DNA of 33,114 nt from Pelagibacteraceae bacterium AG-426-G09 (lineage in GTDB: Bacteria > Pseudomonadota > Alphaproteobacteria > Pelagibacterales > Pelagibacteraceae). The stretch is from NCBI GenBank assembly GCA_003210075.1, contig QCNR01000014.1, positions 1 through 33,114 of the forward strand, read 5' to 3'. This document shows positions 1 to 7,611 of the stretch, piece after piece (position 1 is the first letter of the stretch; each line of letters begins with the position of its first letter). The translations under genes were made by a program, and so were the position numbers. The notes beneath the pieces are model-generated. The model saw only the letters and a list, made by a program, of their open reading frames with translations. It did no database searches and was not told the DNA's origin.

Positions 1-763
1 ATGCAAAGGATAGCATTTGTTTGATTGTATAAGATTTTCCATTAGAGAGAATAAAATCTTGAGGATATTTATTTATAAACTTTAACATATATTCTACTTG
101 TTCATCACACCAATTCCACTCTCTTGATATATTTATATTCCCAAAGTGAGTTTTTTTTTTAAATTTAAATGCTTTAATTGCGGCCATACAAATTTTTGGT
201 ATCAAATAATTTTTATTTCTATAGTAAGACTCAGTATTAAATATTATTGCGTTATAAGCTTTTATATTTTTTTTCAATCTGAAAAATCTTGTTTTTTGAA
301 ATGATATTAATTTAGACTTTCCATAAGGACTAATAGGTTTTTTTCTTGAGTTTAGATTAATTTTTTTTTTTGTTTCAGCAAAAATTTCACTTGAAGATGA
401 ATTAATAAATTTGCAGTTAAGTTTTGTTGTATTAATTATATTTAAGAAATTTAAACAACCTTTAACATTACTTTGATATGTTTCTTTCTTCTTTCTAAAA
501 GATAGACTTGGAGAACTTTGACCAGCAAAATAAAATACCTGGTTTGGTTTATGTTTCTGAATTAGTAAATTAACATGGTTTTTATTTAAAACATCCAGTT
601 TTATAATTTTGAGTTTATTATTTTTAAAATTTATTTTTTTTTTTGCTCTTTTAATATTTCGAGTTGTTATAATTACATTGTGCTTTTTTTTTAGAAGAAT
701 TTTTGAAAGGCTTATACCAAATTGGCCAGTTCCGCCGACAATAATTGATATTTTTTTTTTCAT
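1..763 (-). CDS. GDP-mannose 4,6-dehydratase-like SDR (partial, 3' end outside window)
   Basis: An open frame runs from the ATG at 763 to the window edge (254 codons, no stop), so the C-terminus is missing. The product is an extended short-chain dehydrogenase/epimerase. It has an N-terminal Rossmann motif GGTGQFG at residues 10-16, a YFAGQSS segment matching the family's NLAAQSH, an SSSSEIF stretch supplying Ser and Glu, and the catalytic Tyr147-x3-Lys151 in SPYGKSK. Later segments FNTES and FGNINISREW resemble the substrate-binding part of GDP-mannose 4,6-dehydratases (NHESPRRG and LGNLDAKRDW). That enzyme converts GDP-mannose to GDP-4-keto-6-deoxymannose for surface glycans. The sequence is clearly diverged, so another nucleotide-sugar substrate is possible. 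It is divergent from the mannosyltransferase-like gene at 783, with 19 bp between starts. Confidence 0.7.
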   Translation of the reverse strand, partial: MKKKISIIVGGTGQFGISLSKILLKKKHNVIITTRNIKRAKKKINFKNNKLKIIKLDVLNKNHVNLLIQKHKPNQVFYFAGQSSPSLSFRKKKETYQSNVKGCLNFLNIINTTKLNCKFINSSSSEIFAETKKKINLNSRKKPISPYGKSKLISFQKTRFFRLKKNIKAYNAIIFNTESYYRNKNYLIPKICMAAIKAFKFKKKTHFGNINISREWNWCDEQVEYMLKFINKYPQDFILSNGKSYTIKQMLSFA

Positions 764-775
764 ATATATAACTTT
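763..775 (+). promoter_or_regulatory. Putative TATA-type promoter element (13-mer copy 1)
   Basis: TATATATAACTTT lies in the 19-bp divergent gap and ends 7 nt before the ATG at 783. An identical 13-mer lies in the photolyase/SDR gap at 2990-3002, in the same orientation relative to the plus-strand gene. TATATA could serve as a -10 element giving a leader of only a few bases. No -35 was identified. The function is inferred from position and repetition only. Confidence 0.3.
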
Positions 776-782
776 CAAATAG

Positions 783-1502
783 ATGACTGCATACAAAAGA
801 ATATTAGTATTTACGGCATGTTACAATGAAAAAGAAAATGTAAGAGATTTAATTATTGGTATTAAAAAAAATTTACCTCAGTGTTCAATTTTAATAGTCG
901 ATGATAACTCTCCAGATAATACTAAAGAAGAAATTAAAGAATTACAAAAGACTAACCCAAATATTCATTTGATAGTAAGAGAAAAAAAATTGGGACTAGA
1001 TACAGCTCATAAACTTGGTTACGAATATGCTCTTTCAAATAACTTTGATTATTTCATTACAATGGATGCTGATTTATCACATGATCCGAAAGATTTAATA
1101 AACATTGTAAAGTATCTAGACTTTTCTCCTTTTGTTATTGGTTCTCGATATATTAATGGTGGAAAAAATCTAATGAAAAGATCAAGATTGATTTTGAGTA
1201 AGTATGGAAATCTTTTAATAAAAAAATTATCAAGAATTAATTGTAGTGAATTCACCACTTCTTACAGAGGTTTTGATATTAAAAAATTAAAAAATTTTAA
1301 TTTAAGCGACGTAAAAGTAAAGGGATATAGTTTTTTTATGGGTACTTTATTTGAAATTAACAAAAAAGGATTTTTAATAAAAGAAATACCTATTACGTTT
1401 AAAGATAGAACAAAAGGTAATTCAAAAATTCCAAGAATTGAAATTTTAAGAACAATTAAAAATCTAATAATCTTATCTGTAAAAAAAAATTTTACTAAAT
1501 AG
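783..1502 (+). CDS. Polyprenol-phosphate mannosyltransferase-like GT2 glycosyltransferase
   Basis: This 239-residue GT-A glycosyltransferase belongs to the dolichol/polyprenol-phosphate mannose synthase group. Visible motifs are VDDNSPDNT (about residues 39-47, nucleotide binding), MDADLSHDP (94-102, the metal-binding DxD), GSRYINGG (120-127), and FKDRTKGNSKI (206-216), the usual FxxRxxGxSK motif of DPM enzymes. There is no C-terminal membrane domain, so it is the short soluble or peripheral form. The expected reaction is transfer of a sugar from a GDP- or UDP-sugar to undecaprenyl phosphate at the cytoplasmic face of the inner membrane. Its neighbour, a GDP-mannose dehydratase-like gene, supports a glycan role. 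The 3' end overlaps the convergent photolyase gene by 8 bp. Confidence 0.85.
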   Translation: MTAYKRILVFTACYNEKENVRDLIIGIKKNLPQCSILIVDDNSPDNTKEEIKELQKTNPNIHLIVREKKLGLDTAHKLGYEYALSNNFDYFITMDADLSHDPKDLINIVKYLDFSPFVIGSRYINGGKNLMKRSRLILSKYGNLLIKKLSRINCSEFTTSYRGFDIKKLKNFNLSDVKVKGYSFFMGTLFEINKKGFLIKEIPITFKDRTKGNSKIPRIEILRTIKNLIILSVKKNFTK

Positions 1503-2985
1503 TATTTTTTTTTATAAATTTATCTGCAGCTAAAAGAATAATTTTTTTTCTCTCTGGTTTCATTTTATCAAATATTCTAACCATCATTGAGAGACGTGGA
1601 TTCCTTAAAAAGAAAGCTCTATTTTTATTTATAAATCTCCAATACAAACCATCCATAGTATTGCACCATTCCCCTTTTTTAAAATCCATCATTTTCATAA
1701 AATAACTTGATCCACAAATGTATGGTTTGGTTGCAAATATTCCACCATCACTAAATAAGCCCATACCATAAACATTAGGCACCATCACCCAATCTGAAGA
1801 GTCAACAAACATTTCCATAAACCATTTATAAACAATTGTTGGTTTAATTTCACAAAGATTCATGATGTTAGACAAAATCATTAATCTTTCAATGTGATGT
1901 GACCAGCCATAATTTAATGCATTTTTAATTGCATGATCTAATGGTGGAAGACCGGTTGATCCGTCATACCAAGAGTTCTTCATTTTTCGATTGTGTTTAA
2001 AAAAATTACTAGCTTCCATTTCGTTGGAATAATTTTGATAAATTCCTCTCATAAATTCTCTCCAGCCAACAACTTGTCGTATGTATCCTTCCAAAGAATT
2101 TAATTTGATTTTATGCTTGATATGAAAATCAAAAACTTTTTTAATTATAAATTCAGGAGTAATTAAACCTAAATTTATGTAAGGGCTTAATGCACTATGA
2201 AATAAAATGTTATCTTTCTGATCAACGGCATCCTCGTAATCACCAAACAAATTTGATTTCTCTTTGATAAAAAAATTTAGCAATTTCACAACATCTTCAT
2301 ATTCAGTAGCAAACCAAAATTCTTTTGTACTGCCGGGATGATTTTTAAAAACTTTCTCTATAATCGATTTAAGTTTTTTTGTATGTGACGTTTCCTTTAT
2401 TTTGGGAAACTTTGGAATTAATATGTTTTTAGGAAGTTTGTTTCTATTTTCATCATCGAAACTCCATTTTCCACCCTCAGGATTTCCATCTTTTTTCATT
2501 AAAATATTTAATTCTCTTCTAGTTTCTTTGTAGAAAACGGCCATAAAAGGTTTTTTTGATTTTGATAAATATTTTTTAAAATTTTCTCTAGAGTTTAAAA
2601 ACATTGGAGTTGGAATGATATTCCATTGGATTTTTTCTTTTTTAAAAAATTGTGAAATTTTTTTTTCGAAAAATTTATCTTCTATTTCAAAACTTGATAC
2701 TTCTAAAATTTTTTTATTCTTTATAATTTTTTTTAATTTTTCCAAGTAATCTGATTTGAATGATTTGTCCTCAATTGACGAATATTCGATTCTGAACTTA
2801 TTTTTCTTTAGTTTATCTGCATGCGACCTCATAGCAGAAAGAAATAAAAGTATTTTCTGTTTATGATGTTTTTCATAGGTACATAATTGGTGATCCTCTG
2901 CCATAAAGAAGATATGGTCTTTTCTGAATTTTTCTAAGTATTTTTCAGAAAAAAGTTGATTTCCAAGTAGAAAAAATAATTTCAT
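1495..2985 (-). CDS. Photolyase/cryptochrome of the FeS-BCP (6-4) family, apparently without the Fe-S cluster
   Basis: The 496-residue protein begins MKLFFLLGNQLF and has the AEDHQLCTYEKHHKQK segment typical of the COG3046-type bacterial (6-4) photolyases such as Agrobacterium PhrB. The C-terminal FAD/catalytic domain has the His-His pair (363-364, SHHIERLM), GYIRQVVGWREFMRG (300-314), and NVYGMGLFSDGG (404-415). These enzymes repair UV (6-4) photoproducts using light and FAD. Comparison with PhrB from memory places its cluster ligands C350, C438 and C441 at Pro348, Lys436 and Glu439 here, with matching spacing, and the loop before LYW is shortened. Cys441 sits near, but not exactly at, the fourth ligand position. 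An Fe4S4 cluster is therefore unlikely. It is divergent from an SDR gene, with 27 bp between starts. Confidence 0.85.
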   Translation of the reverse strand: MKLFFLLGNQLFSEKYLEKFRKDHIFFMAEDHQLCTYEKHHKQKILLFLSAMRSHADKLKKNKFRIEYSSIEDKSFKSDYLEKLKKIIKNKKILEVSSFEIEDKFFEKKISQFFKKEKIQWNIIPTPMFLNSRENFKKYLSKSKKPFMAVFYKETRRELNILMKKDGNPEGGKWSFDDENRNKLPKNILIPKFPKIKETSHTKKLKSIIEKVFKNHPGSTKEFWFATEYEDVVKLLNFFIKEKSNLFGDYEDAVDQKDNILFHSALSPYINLGLITPEFIIKKVFDFHIKHKIKLNSLEGYIRQVVGWREFMRGIYQNYSNEMEASNFFKHNRKMKNSWYDGSTGLPPLDHAIKNALNYGWSHHIERLMILSNIMNLCEIKPTIVYKWFMEMFVDSSDWVMVPNVYGMGLFSDGGIFATKPYICGSSYFMKMMDFKKGEWCNTMDGLYWRFINKNRAFFLRNPRLSMMVRIFDKMKPERKKIILLAADKFIKKNTI

Positions 2986-2989
2986 TACC

Positions 2990-3002
2990 TATATATAACT
3001 TT
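2990..3002 (+). promoter_or_regulatory. Putative TATA-type promoter element (13-mer copy 2)
   Basis: TATATATAACTTT is identical to the element at 763-775. It lies in the 27-bp gap between the divergent photolyase and SDR genes and ends 10 nt before the SDR start codon. It could be the -10 region for the SDR gene, possibly shared with the opposite strand because the core is nearly palindromic. This is positional evidence only. Confidence 0.3.
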
Positions 3003-3012
3003 TTAAAAATAT

Positions 3013-3723
3013 ATGTCAGACAAATATTTAGTAGTCGGTGCCACAGGTTCAATAGGGTCAAATTTAGCAGAGCAATTGCATGCTTCTGGTGATGAAATTC
3101 ATTTAGTTGGTAGGAACGAAAATAATACAAAAACCTTAGCACAAAAATTAAACTGTAATTTTACTGTTGCAGATGTTTTAGCAGATGGTTTTGTTGAAAG
3201 AATAAAGAAAGATATCCAAGATATCAAAGGTATAGCCTATTGTGTTGGGTCTATTGATTTAAAACCATTAAGAATGATCAGCGAAAGTGATTTTAATAAA
3301 TGCATGAAATTAAATTTATATTCTGCTGTAGATTTAATAAAAGGTTTTCAAGAAAGTCTAAAAAAGAACAAAGGCTCTATTGTTTTATTTTCTACTGTTG
3401 CTGCTCAAAGAGGTTTTACAAATCATTCTATTATTGCATCTACGAAAGCAGCTGTTGAAGGGTTAACAGTTTCTTTAGCAGCAGAGTTTGCACCAAATAT
3501 CAGAGTAAATTGTATTGCTCCAAGTTTAACCAATTCTAAAATCGCAGAACCCATGCTAAAAAATAAAGTATTGGCCGAAGGTATTGCAAAAGCTCATCCC
3601 TTGAAAAGACTTGGTGAGGGGAAAGACTCCGCATCCCTTGCAAAATTTTTAATCACAGAAGATAGCTCATGGATTACTGGTCAAATTATAGCTGTGGACG
3701 GTGGAAGATCTAAATTATCTTAA
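3013..3723 (+). CDS. SDR-family oxidoreductase-like protein lacking the catalytic tyrosine
   Basis: This 236-residue classical SDR (FabG-like fold) has a cofactor motif GATGSIG at residues 9-15 and NRxLV-type features including VGRN. Asn101 (KLNLYS) and Ser127 (LFSTVAAQ) sit at the expected catalytic positions, and the C-terminus has the usual GQIIAVDGG. The active-site lysine is Lys145 in ASTKAAVEG, but the residue four before it, normally Tyr of the YxxxK motif, is Ile141. No nearby Tyr replaces it. The protein may be a binding or structural homologue, or use altered chemistry. It is divergent from the photolyase gene, and its 3' end is 1 nt from convergent folD. The substrate is unknown. 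Confidence 0.8.
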   Translation: MSDKYLVVGATGSIGSNLAEQLHASGDEIHLVGRNENNTKTLAQKLNCNFTVADVLADGFVERIKKDIQDIKGIAYCVGSIDLKPLRMISESDFNKCMKLNLYSAVDLIKGFQESLKKNKGSIVLFSTVAAQRGFTNHSIIASTKAAVEGLTVSLAAEFAPNIRVNCIAPSLTNSKIAEPMLKNKVLAEGIAKAHPLKRLGEGKDSASLAKFLITEDSSWITGQIIAVDGGRSKLS

Positions 3724-3724
3724 A

Positions 3725-4573
3725 TTAATTTTTTTTTGATCTCTTAAAACACTCAATCGTATTTTTTAATAAACAGGCAATTGTCATTGGTCCAACACCA
3801 CCCGGAACAGGCGTCAAAGCTTTGGCTACTTTTGAAACTTCATCAAAAGCAACATCTCCGACAATTCCTTTTTCAGTTTTGTTAATCCCAACGTCAATTA
3901 CAATTGCATTTTTTTTAACCCAATCGCCTTTTACAAGTTCAGGAATACCAACTGCCGCAACTATTATATCTCCTTTTAAGCACTCGCCTTTTAGATCGGC
4001 AGTTTTAGAGTGAGTTATAGTTACAGTACAGTTTTCTTTAAGCAAAAGTTGTGTCATTGGTTTACCATTTAAATTTGATCTACCAATTACTATGGCTTTT
4101 TTTCCGCTTAAATTTGGTTCAATTTTTTTAATTAATAAGTAACATCCAAGCGGTGTACACGGAACTGAGCTTTCATAGCCTGATGAAAGATTTCCTACAT
4201 TCATTGGATGAAAACCATCTACATCTTTCCCTGGAGAAATGGCTTCAATTATTTTTTGTTTATCAATATGTTTTGGAAGAGGTAATTGAACAAGTATACC
4301 TGAAACAGTATCATCATTGTTAAGCTCATCAATTTTTTCTAAAACAGTTTTTTCTTCAACTGTGTCGGGGTAACGGATAACATCAGACTTAAGACCAACC
4401 TCAATCGCAGACTTTTCTTTATTTTTTACATAAATTTTACTTGGAGCAAGTTCACCAATTAAAATAACTGTTAAACCTGGAACTTTGTTATATTTGTTTT
4501 TTAATTCAGCAACTTCTTTTTTAAGTTCATCTCTAAGTTCTGCAGCTGCTTTCTTCCCATCAATTAAAATCAT
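3725..4573 (-). CDS. folD: Bifunctional methylene-THF dehydrogenase/methenyl-THF cyclohydrolase FolD
   Basis: The 282-residue length is normal for FolD, which interconverts 5,10-methylene-THF, methenyl-THF and 10-formyl-THF in the cytoplasm. Visible motifs are the active-site segment SKIYVKNKEK with Tyr48 and Lys52, VQLPLP, GKDVDGFHP, the Rossmann segment GRSNLNGKPM, and the C-terminal TPVPGGVGPMT signature. It is the last gene of the tight minus-strand run hemC-hemD-mscS-yggT-folD, starting 3 nt after yggT. It ends 1 nt from the convergent SDR gene. Its 10-formyl-THF product would feed purine synthesis (purH lies at 16751) and one-carbon oxidation. Confidence 0.97.
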   Translation of the reverse strand: MILIDGKKAAAELRDELKKEVAELKNKYNKVPGLTVILIGELAPSKIYVKNKEKSAIEVGLKSDVIRYPDTVEEKTVLEKIDELNNDDTVSGILVQLPLPKHIDKQKIIEAISPGKDVDGFHPMNVGNLSSGYESSVPCTPLGCYLLIKKIEPNLSGKKAIVIGRSNLNGKPMTQLLLKENCTVTITHSKTADLKGECLKGDIIVAAVGIPELVKGDWVKKNAIVIDVGINKTEKGIVGDVAFDEVSKVAKALTPVPGGVGPMTIACLLKNTIECFKRSKKN

Positions 4574-4576
4574 AAA

Positions 4577-4867
4577 TTAAAATATCATTGGTGCAATGTA
4601 GAGCTTCATACACATTTCGATAAACCAAATCAATAAAAGAAGTATAATTGGAGATATATCAAAGGCTCCCAGATTTGGTAAAAACTGCCTAATCTTTCTC
4701 AAAAAGGGTTCCGTTAGACGATATGTAAAATCAAGCACCATATAAACAAATCGATTTGAGGTATTAATAATATTAAAAGCAACTAACCAACTGATGACAA
4801 CATTGGCGATCACAACATATGAATATAGTTTTAAAATTTGTAAAGCTAAATAAAAAATTGCAATCAT
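4577..4867 (-). CDS. YggT family membrane protein
   Basis: A 96-residue protein with two hydrophobic segments (about residues 5-30 and 70-95) separated by a loop. The loop contains VISW near residue 25 and LTEPFLRKIRQFLP followed by FDISPIILLL, the YggT/YCF19 family signature. These inner-membrane proteins are linked to osmotic tolerance or cell-surface assembly, but no biochemical activity is established. The start codon overlaps the stop of the upstream MscS-type channel gene in an ATGA arrangement, so translation is probably coupled. Pairing with a mechanosensitive channel is consistent with an osmotic role, by inference. Confidence 0.85.
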   Translation of the reverse strand: MIAIFYLALQILKLYSYVVIANVVISWLVAFNIINTSNRFVYMVLDFTYRLTEPFLRKIRQFLPNLGAFDISPIILLLLIWFIEMCMKLYIAPMIF

Positions 4868-5949
4868 TTTTTTTCTACATAAATTGACTGACTAGGGAAT
4901 GCAAATGAAGCCTTATTTTTTTCTACAATTTGCTTTATTTGAATAGCTAATCTCTCTTTAACAGCTAACCATTCGTCCCAATCATCTGTTTTAGTAAAGC
5001 AACGAACATACATATCAATAGAACTTTCAGCAAAACTATCGACTCTAACTGCATAACCAAGGTCTGGCTTAAAATCCTCATTTATTTTGATGTAATTTTC
5101 AATTTCATTTCTTACTGTTTTAAGCTGATCGATTGTAGTGTCGTATTGAAGATTAATTGTCCAACTAATAATCCAATTAGTTGTTTGGCTAATATTAATA
5201 ACTGCGTTTTCAGCAAATTGAAAATTTGGTATTATTGCAATTGATTTATCAAATTTCCTTATTACAGTTGACCTGAAACCGATTTTTTCAACAATTCCTT
5301 CGATTATTCCCTCAACCAATATCCAATCTCCCATTTTAAATCTTTTTTCAACCAAAACCAAAATTCCAGAAATTAAATTTTTAAATAAATCTTGTGCTCC
5401 TAAAGCAACCGCAACACCAAATAAACCTAAGCCAGCAATAATTGGCCCAATTTTAATTCCCCAGAGTTCTAGAACAGCGGCAGCTCCTAAAATGAAAATT
5501 AAAATTTTTATTGATTTAACTATCCAACTTATTAATTCTCTTGTAAGAATTTTTCCAAGTCCACTTAAAACATACGAAACTGGTTCGATGATTTGATGGA
5601 TGGTCCAAAAAATTAAAATAGTAATTAAAGTCCTATTTACATTGTTTACGAACTCTCGAGTATCATCCTCAAACGACATATAGTAACTTGCAAAGAAAAA
5701 ACCCAATACGATAGGTAAAAACCTTACTGGACCTATTAATGAGCGAACAAAAGTGTCGTCTAGATTGTTTGTAGTTCTTTTAGAAATTACCTCTAATTTT
5801 TTAATTATTAATTTACTAATTAATCCTCTAAAAATTAAAAATAAAAGAAAAATTCCAATTCCAATAAGAATTTCATAAAAATTAATTCCGAGAATACCTT
5901 TTTCCCAGACTGATAAAAATAATTCTTTAAAATTTACAAAAACATCCAT
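4864..5949 (-). CDS. MscS-family mechanosensitive ion channel
   Basis: This 361-residue inner-membrane protein has about four to five hydrophobic helices in the first 190 residues. These are followed by the MscS pore and upper beta domain: GLGLFGVAVALGAQDLFKN, then GISGILVLVEKRFKMGDW-like sequence and IGFRSTVIRKFDKSIAIIPN, matching the conserved MscS core. Such channels open under membrane tension to release solutes during hypo-osmotic shock. It sits 1 nt after hemD and overlaps yggT by 4 nt. It is shorter than the large MscK/YbdG types and slightly longer than E. coli MscS, mostly through extra N-terminal helices. Confidence 0.93.
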   Translation of the reverse strand: MDVFVNFKELFLSVWEKGILGINFYEILIGIGIFLLFLIFRGLISKLIIKKLEVISKRTTNNLDDTFVRSLIGPVRFLPIVLGFFFASYYMSFEDDTREFVNNVNRTLITILIFWTIHQIIEPVSYVLSGLGKILTRELISWIVKSIKILIFILGAAAVLELWGIKIGPIIAGLGLFGVAVALGAQDLFKNLISGILVLVEKRFKMGDWILVEGIIEGIVEKIGFRSTVIRKFDKSIAIIPNFQFAENAVINISQTTNWIISWTINLQYDTTIDQLKTVRNEIENYIKINEDFKPDLGYAVRVDSFAESSIDMYVRCFTKTDDWDEWLAVKERLAIQIKQIVEKNKASFAFPSQSIYVEKK

Positions 5950-5950
5950 A

Positions 5951-6649
5951 TTAAACCTTATATAATAAAAACTCTTCCTCTCCTGGACTAAATAAAAATA
6001 TTTTTTTCCATTTTACCTCATTTAAAACAGAAGATGTTTTCTCTCCTATACACATTAAATTGGTATTCATCCAGCTGTCAATCAATTGATATTTTTTTAT
6101 TATATTTAAGAAGCTTTTTGAACTATTTTCAGAATATACATAAACGATATCTGGTATATTTTTTTTAAGCTCTTCAATTAAATCATCTTTAATCTCATCA
6201 TTATGTTCAACTGAATAATTTATAATTCTGATTATCTCGTATCCTTCCTTTCTAAGATCTTCCTCTAAATTAAAAGAAATAAGCTCACCACTTACATATA
6301 AAATTTTACCACTATTTTTATCGTGATTTTGTAATATTAATTCTTTTAGCGCCCTTACGTTACCATCAGCTGCAATTACATTTTGAAAACCTGATGTTCT
6401 TGCAAGTTTTTCTGTGGTAGATCCAACACAAAAACATTTAAGTGTCTTGTTAATGTTATCTAATTTTAAGTTTTTTATAGAGTTAGAGCTTGTAAAAATA
6501 ATTGCTGAAAAATCATTGAAGTTTATTTCTCCATATTCCATTTTTTTTATTTTAATTAATGGAAAATGTGAAACAGAATGACCTAATTCTTTAAACTTAA
6601 TTATTAAATCTGAACAATCTTCTAAAGGTCTCGTTAATAATATATGCAT
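5951..6649 (-). CDS. hemD: Uroporphyrinogen-III synthase
   Basis: The 232-residue protein starts with the characteristic ILLTRPLEDCSDLIIKFKELG. It contains the bilobed HemD pattern, including FTSSNSIKNL (about residues 52-61), CVGSTTEKLA, YVSGE and a late VYVYSENSSKSF segment. HemD is poorly conserved in general, so the assignment rests on these segments and on its position directly after hemC. It cyclises and inverts ring D of hydroxymethylbilane to give uroporphyrinogen III for heme synthesis. The hemC stop and hemD start share one base (TAATG), implying coupled translation. Confidence 0.92.
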   Translation of the reverse strand: MHILLTRPLEDCSDLIIKFKELGHSVSHFPLIKIKKMEYGEINFNDFSAIIFTSSNSIKNLKLDNINKTLKCFCVGSTTEKLARTSGFQNVIAADGNVRALKELILQNHDKNSGKILYVSGELISFNLEEDLRKEGYEIIRIINYSVEHNDEIKDDLIEELKKNIPDIVYVYSENSSKSFLNIIKKYQLIDSWMNTNLMCIGEKTSSVLNEVKWKKIFLFSPGEEEFLLYKV

Positions 6650-7560
6650 TATTTTTTATAAGTATCTTTTGCTTCTGCTTTAAGATAATTTCCTATTTCT
6701 TCGCTTGCTTTTAAAAAATTTGAACGAACATCTTTAATTGTTTTAAAATATCTTTTTTTACCATCTATTGAAAAAAGTTCACCAAAGATTTCAAAATTAT
6801 TTTTATTTACTTTAGAAAAAACTCCAACAGCTGTATGGCAATCACCTTCTAAGATACTTAATACTTTACGTTCTGATAAAGCAGAAATACTTGAAACTTT
6901 ATCATTCACTTTACTAAGGAGATTAATGATATCATCATCTTCTTTTCTACATTGTATACAAACAATTCCCTGACCTGCACTTGGTATGATTTTTTCAGTC
7001 GAAAATTCTTCTGAAATCAAATGATCTAATTTTAGAGATTTTATACCAGCCTTAGAAAGTATGACACTATCATATTCATTTTTATTTAGCTTAGAAATTC
7101 TTGTATCCACATTGCCTCTTATAATTTTATAATTTAAATCATTTCTTATTCTTCTTAATTGAAACTCTCTTCTAAATGAAGAGGTGCCAATAATAGAATT
7201 TGAATTTAATTCGCTAAATTTTTTATTTTCTCTTGTTATAAGTATTTCCTCTGGAGAATTTCTTTTTAAAAAACAATTCGTTATTAATCCTGTTGTTTCT
7301 TCTGAAGGCATGTCTTTTAAGGCATGTACAGCAAGATCTATTTTATTATTTATTAATTCCTCTTCTATTTTTTTTGAAAATAATCCTTTCCCACCAATAT
7401 CCGAAAGTCTGTTTTTTTGATTTTGATCACCTTCAGTTGTAATTTTGATTAGTTCAATTTCACCTGAAAAAACTTTAGCTATTTCGTCTTTAGCCCGATT
7501 AGCATAAATGAGGGCTAATTTGCTAGCTCTAGTTCCAATTAATATTTTATTTTTTTTCAT
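6649..7560 (-). CDS. hemC: Hydroxymethylbilane synthase (porphobilinogen deaminase)
   Basis: A 303-residue HemC of normal length. Visible motifs are GTRASKLALIYA near the N-terminus, the catalytic Asp83 in AVHALKDMPSE, the arginine-rich GTSSFRREFQLRRIR (125-139) and IRGNVDTRI for substrate carboxylates, and Cys241 in LEGDCHTAVG, which carries the dipyrromethane cofactor. It polymerises four porphobilinogen molecules into hydroxymethylbilane. It is the first gene of the hemC-hemD-mscS-yggT-folD run and is divergent from tsaD, with 51 bp between starts. The hemC/tsaD neighbourhood is common in alphaproteobacteria. Confidence 0.97.
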   Translation of the reverse strand: MKKNKILIGTRASKLALIYANRAKDEIAKVFSGEIELIKITTEGDQNQKNRLSDIGGKGLFSKKIEEELINNKIDLAVHALKDMPSEETTGLITNCFLKRNSPEEILITRENKKFSELNSNSIIGTSSFRREFQLRRIRNDLNYKIIRGNVDTRISKLNKNEYDSVILSKAGIKSLKLDHLISEEFSTEKIIPSAGQGIVCIQCRKEDDDIINLLSKVNDKVSSISALSERKVLSILEGDCHTAVGVFSKVNKNNFEIFGELFSIDGKKRYFKTIKDVRSNFLKASEEIGNYLKAEAKDTYKK

Positions 7561-7588
7561 TAACTGTTTTATATTTAAATCTTATAAT
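7560..7588 (+). promoter_or_regulatory. Putative tsaD promoter
   Basis: A perfect TATAAT lies at 7583-7588, with TTAACT (4 of 6 matches to TTGACA) 17 bp upstream at 7560-7565. It is in the hemC/tsaD divergent gap and would give a transcript start near 7595, about 17 nt before the tsaD ATG. It was read by eye; low-complexity AT sequence makes chance matches likely. Confidence 0.4.
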
Positions 7589-7611
7589 CTAATTGTACTA
7601 TCTAAAAAATT

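Noticed and set aside
2945..3142. 65-codon minus-strand frame covering the photolyase/SDR gap.
   Set aside because: It overlaps the starts of two well-supported genes and has no recognisable features.
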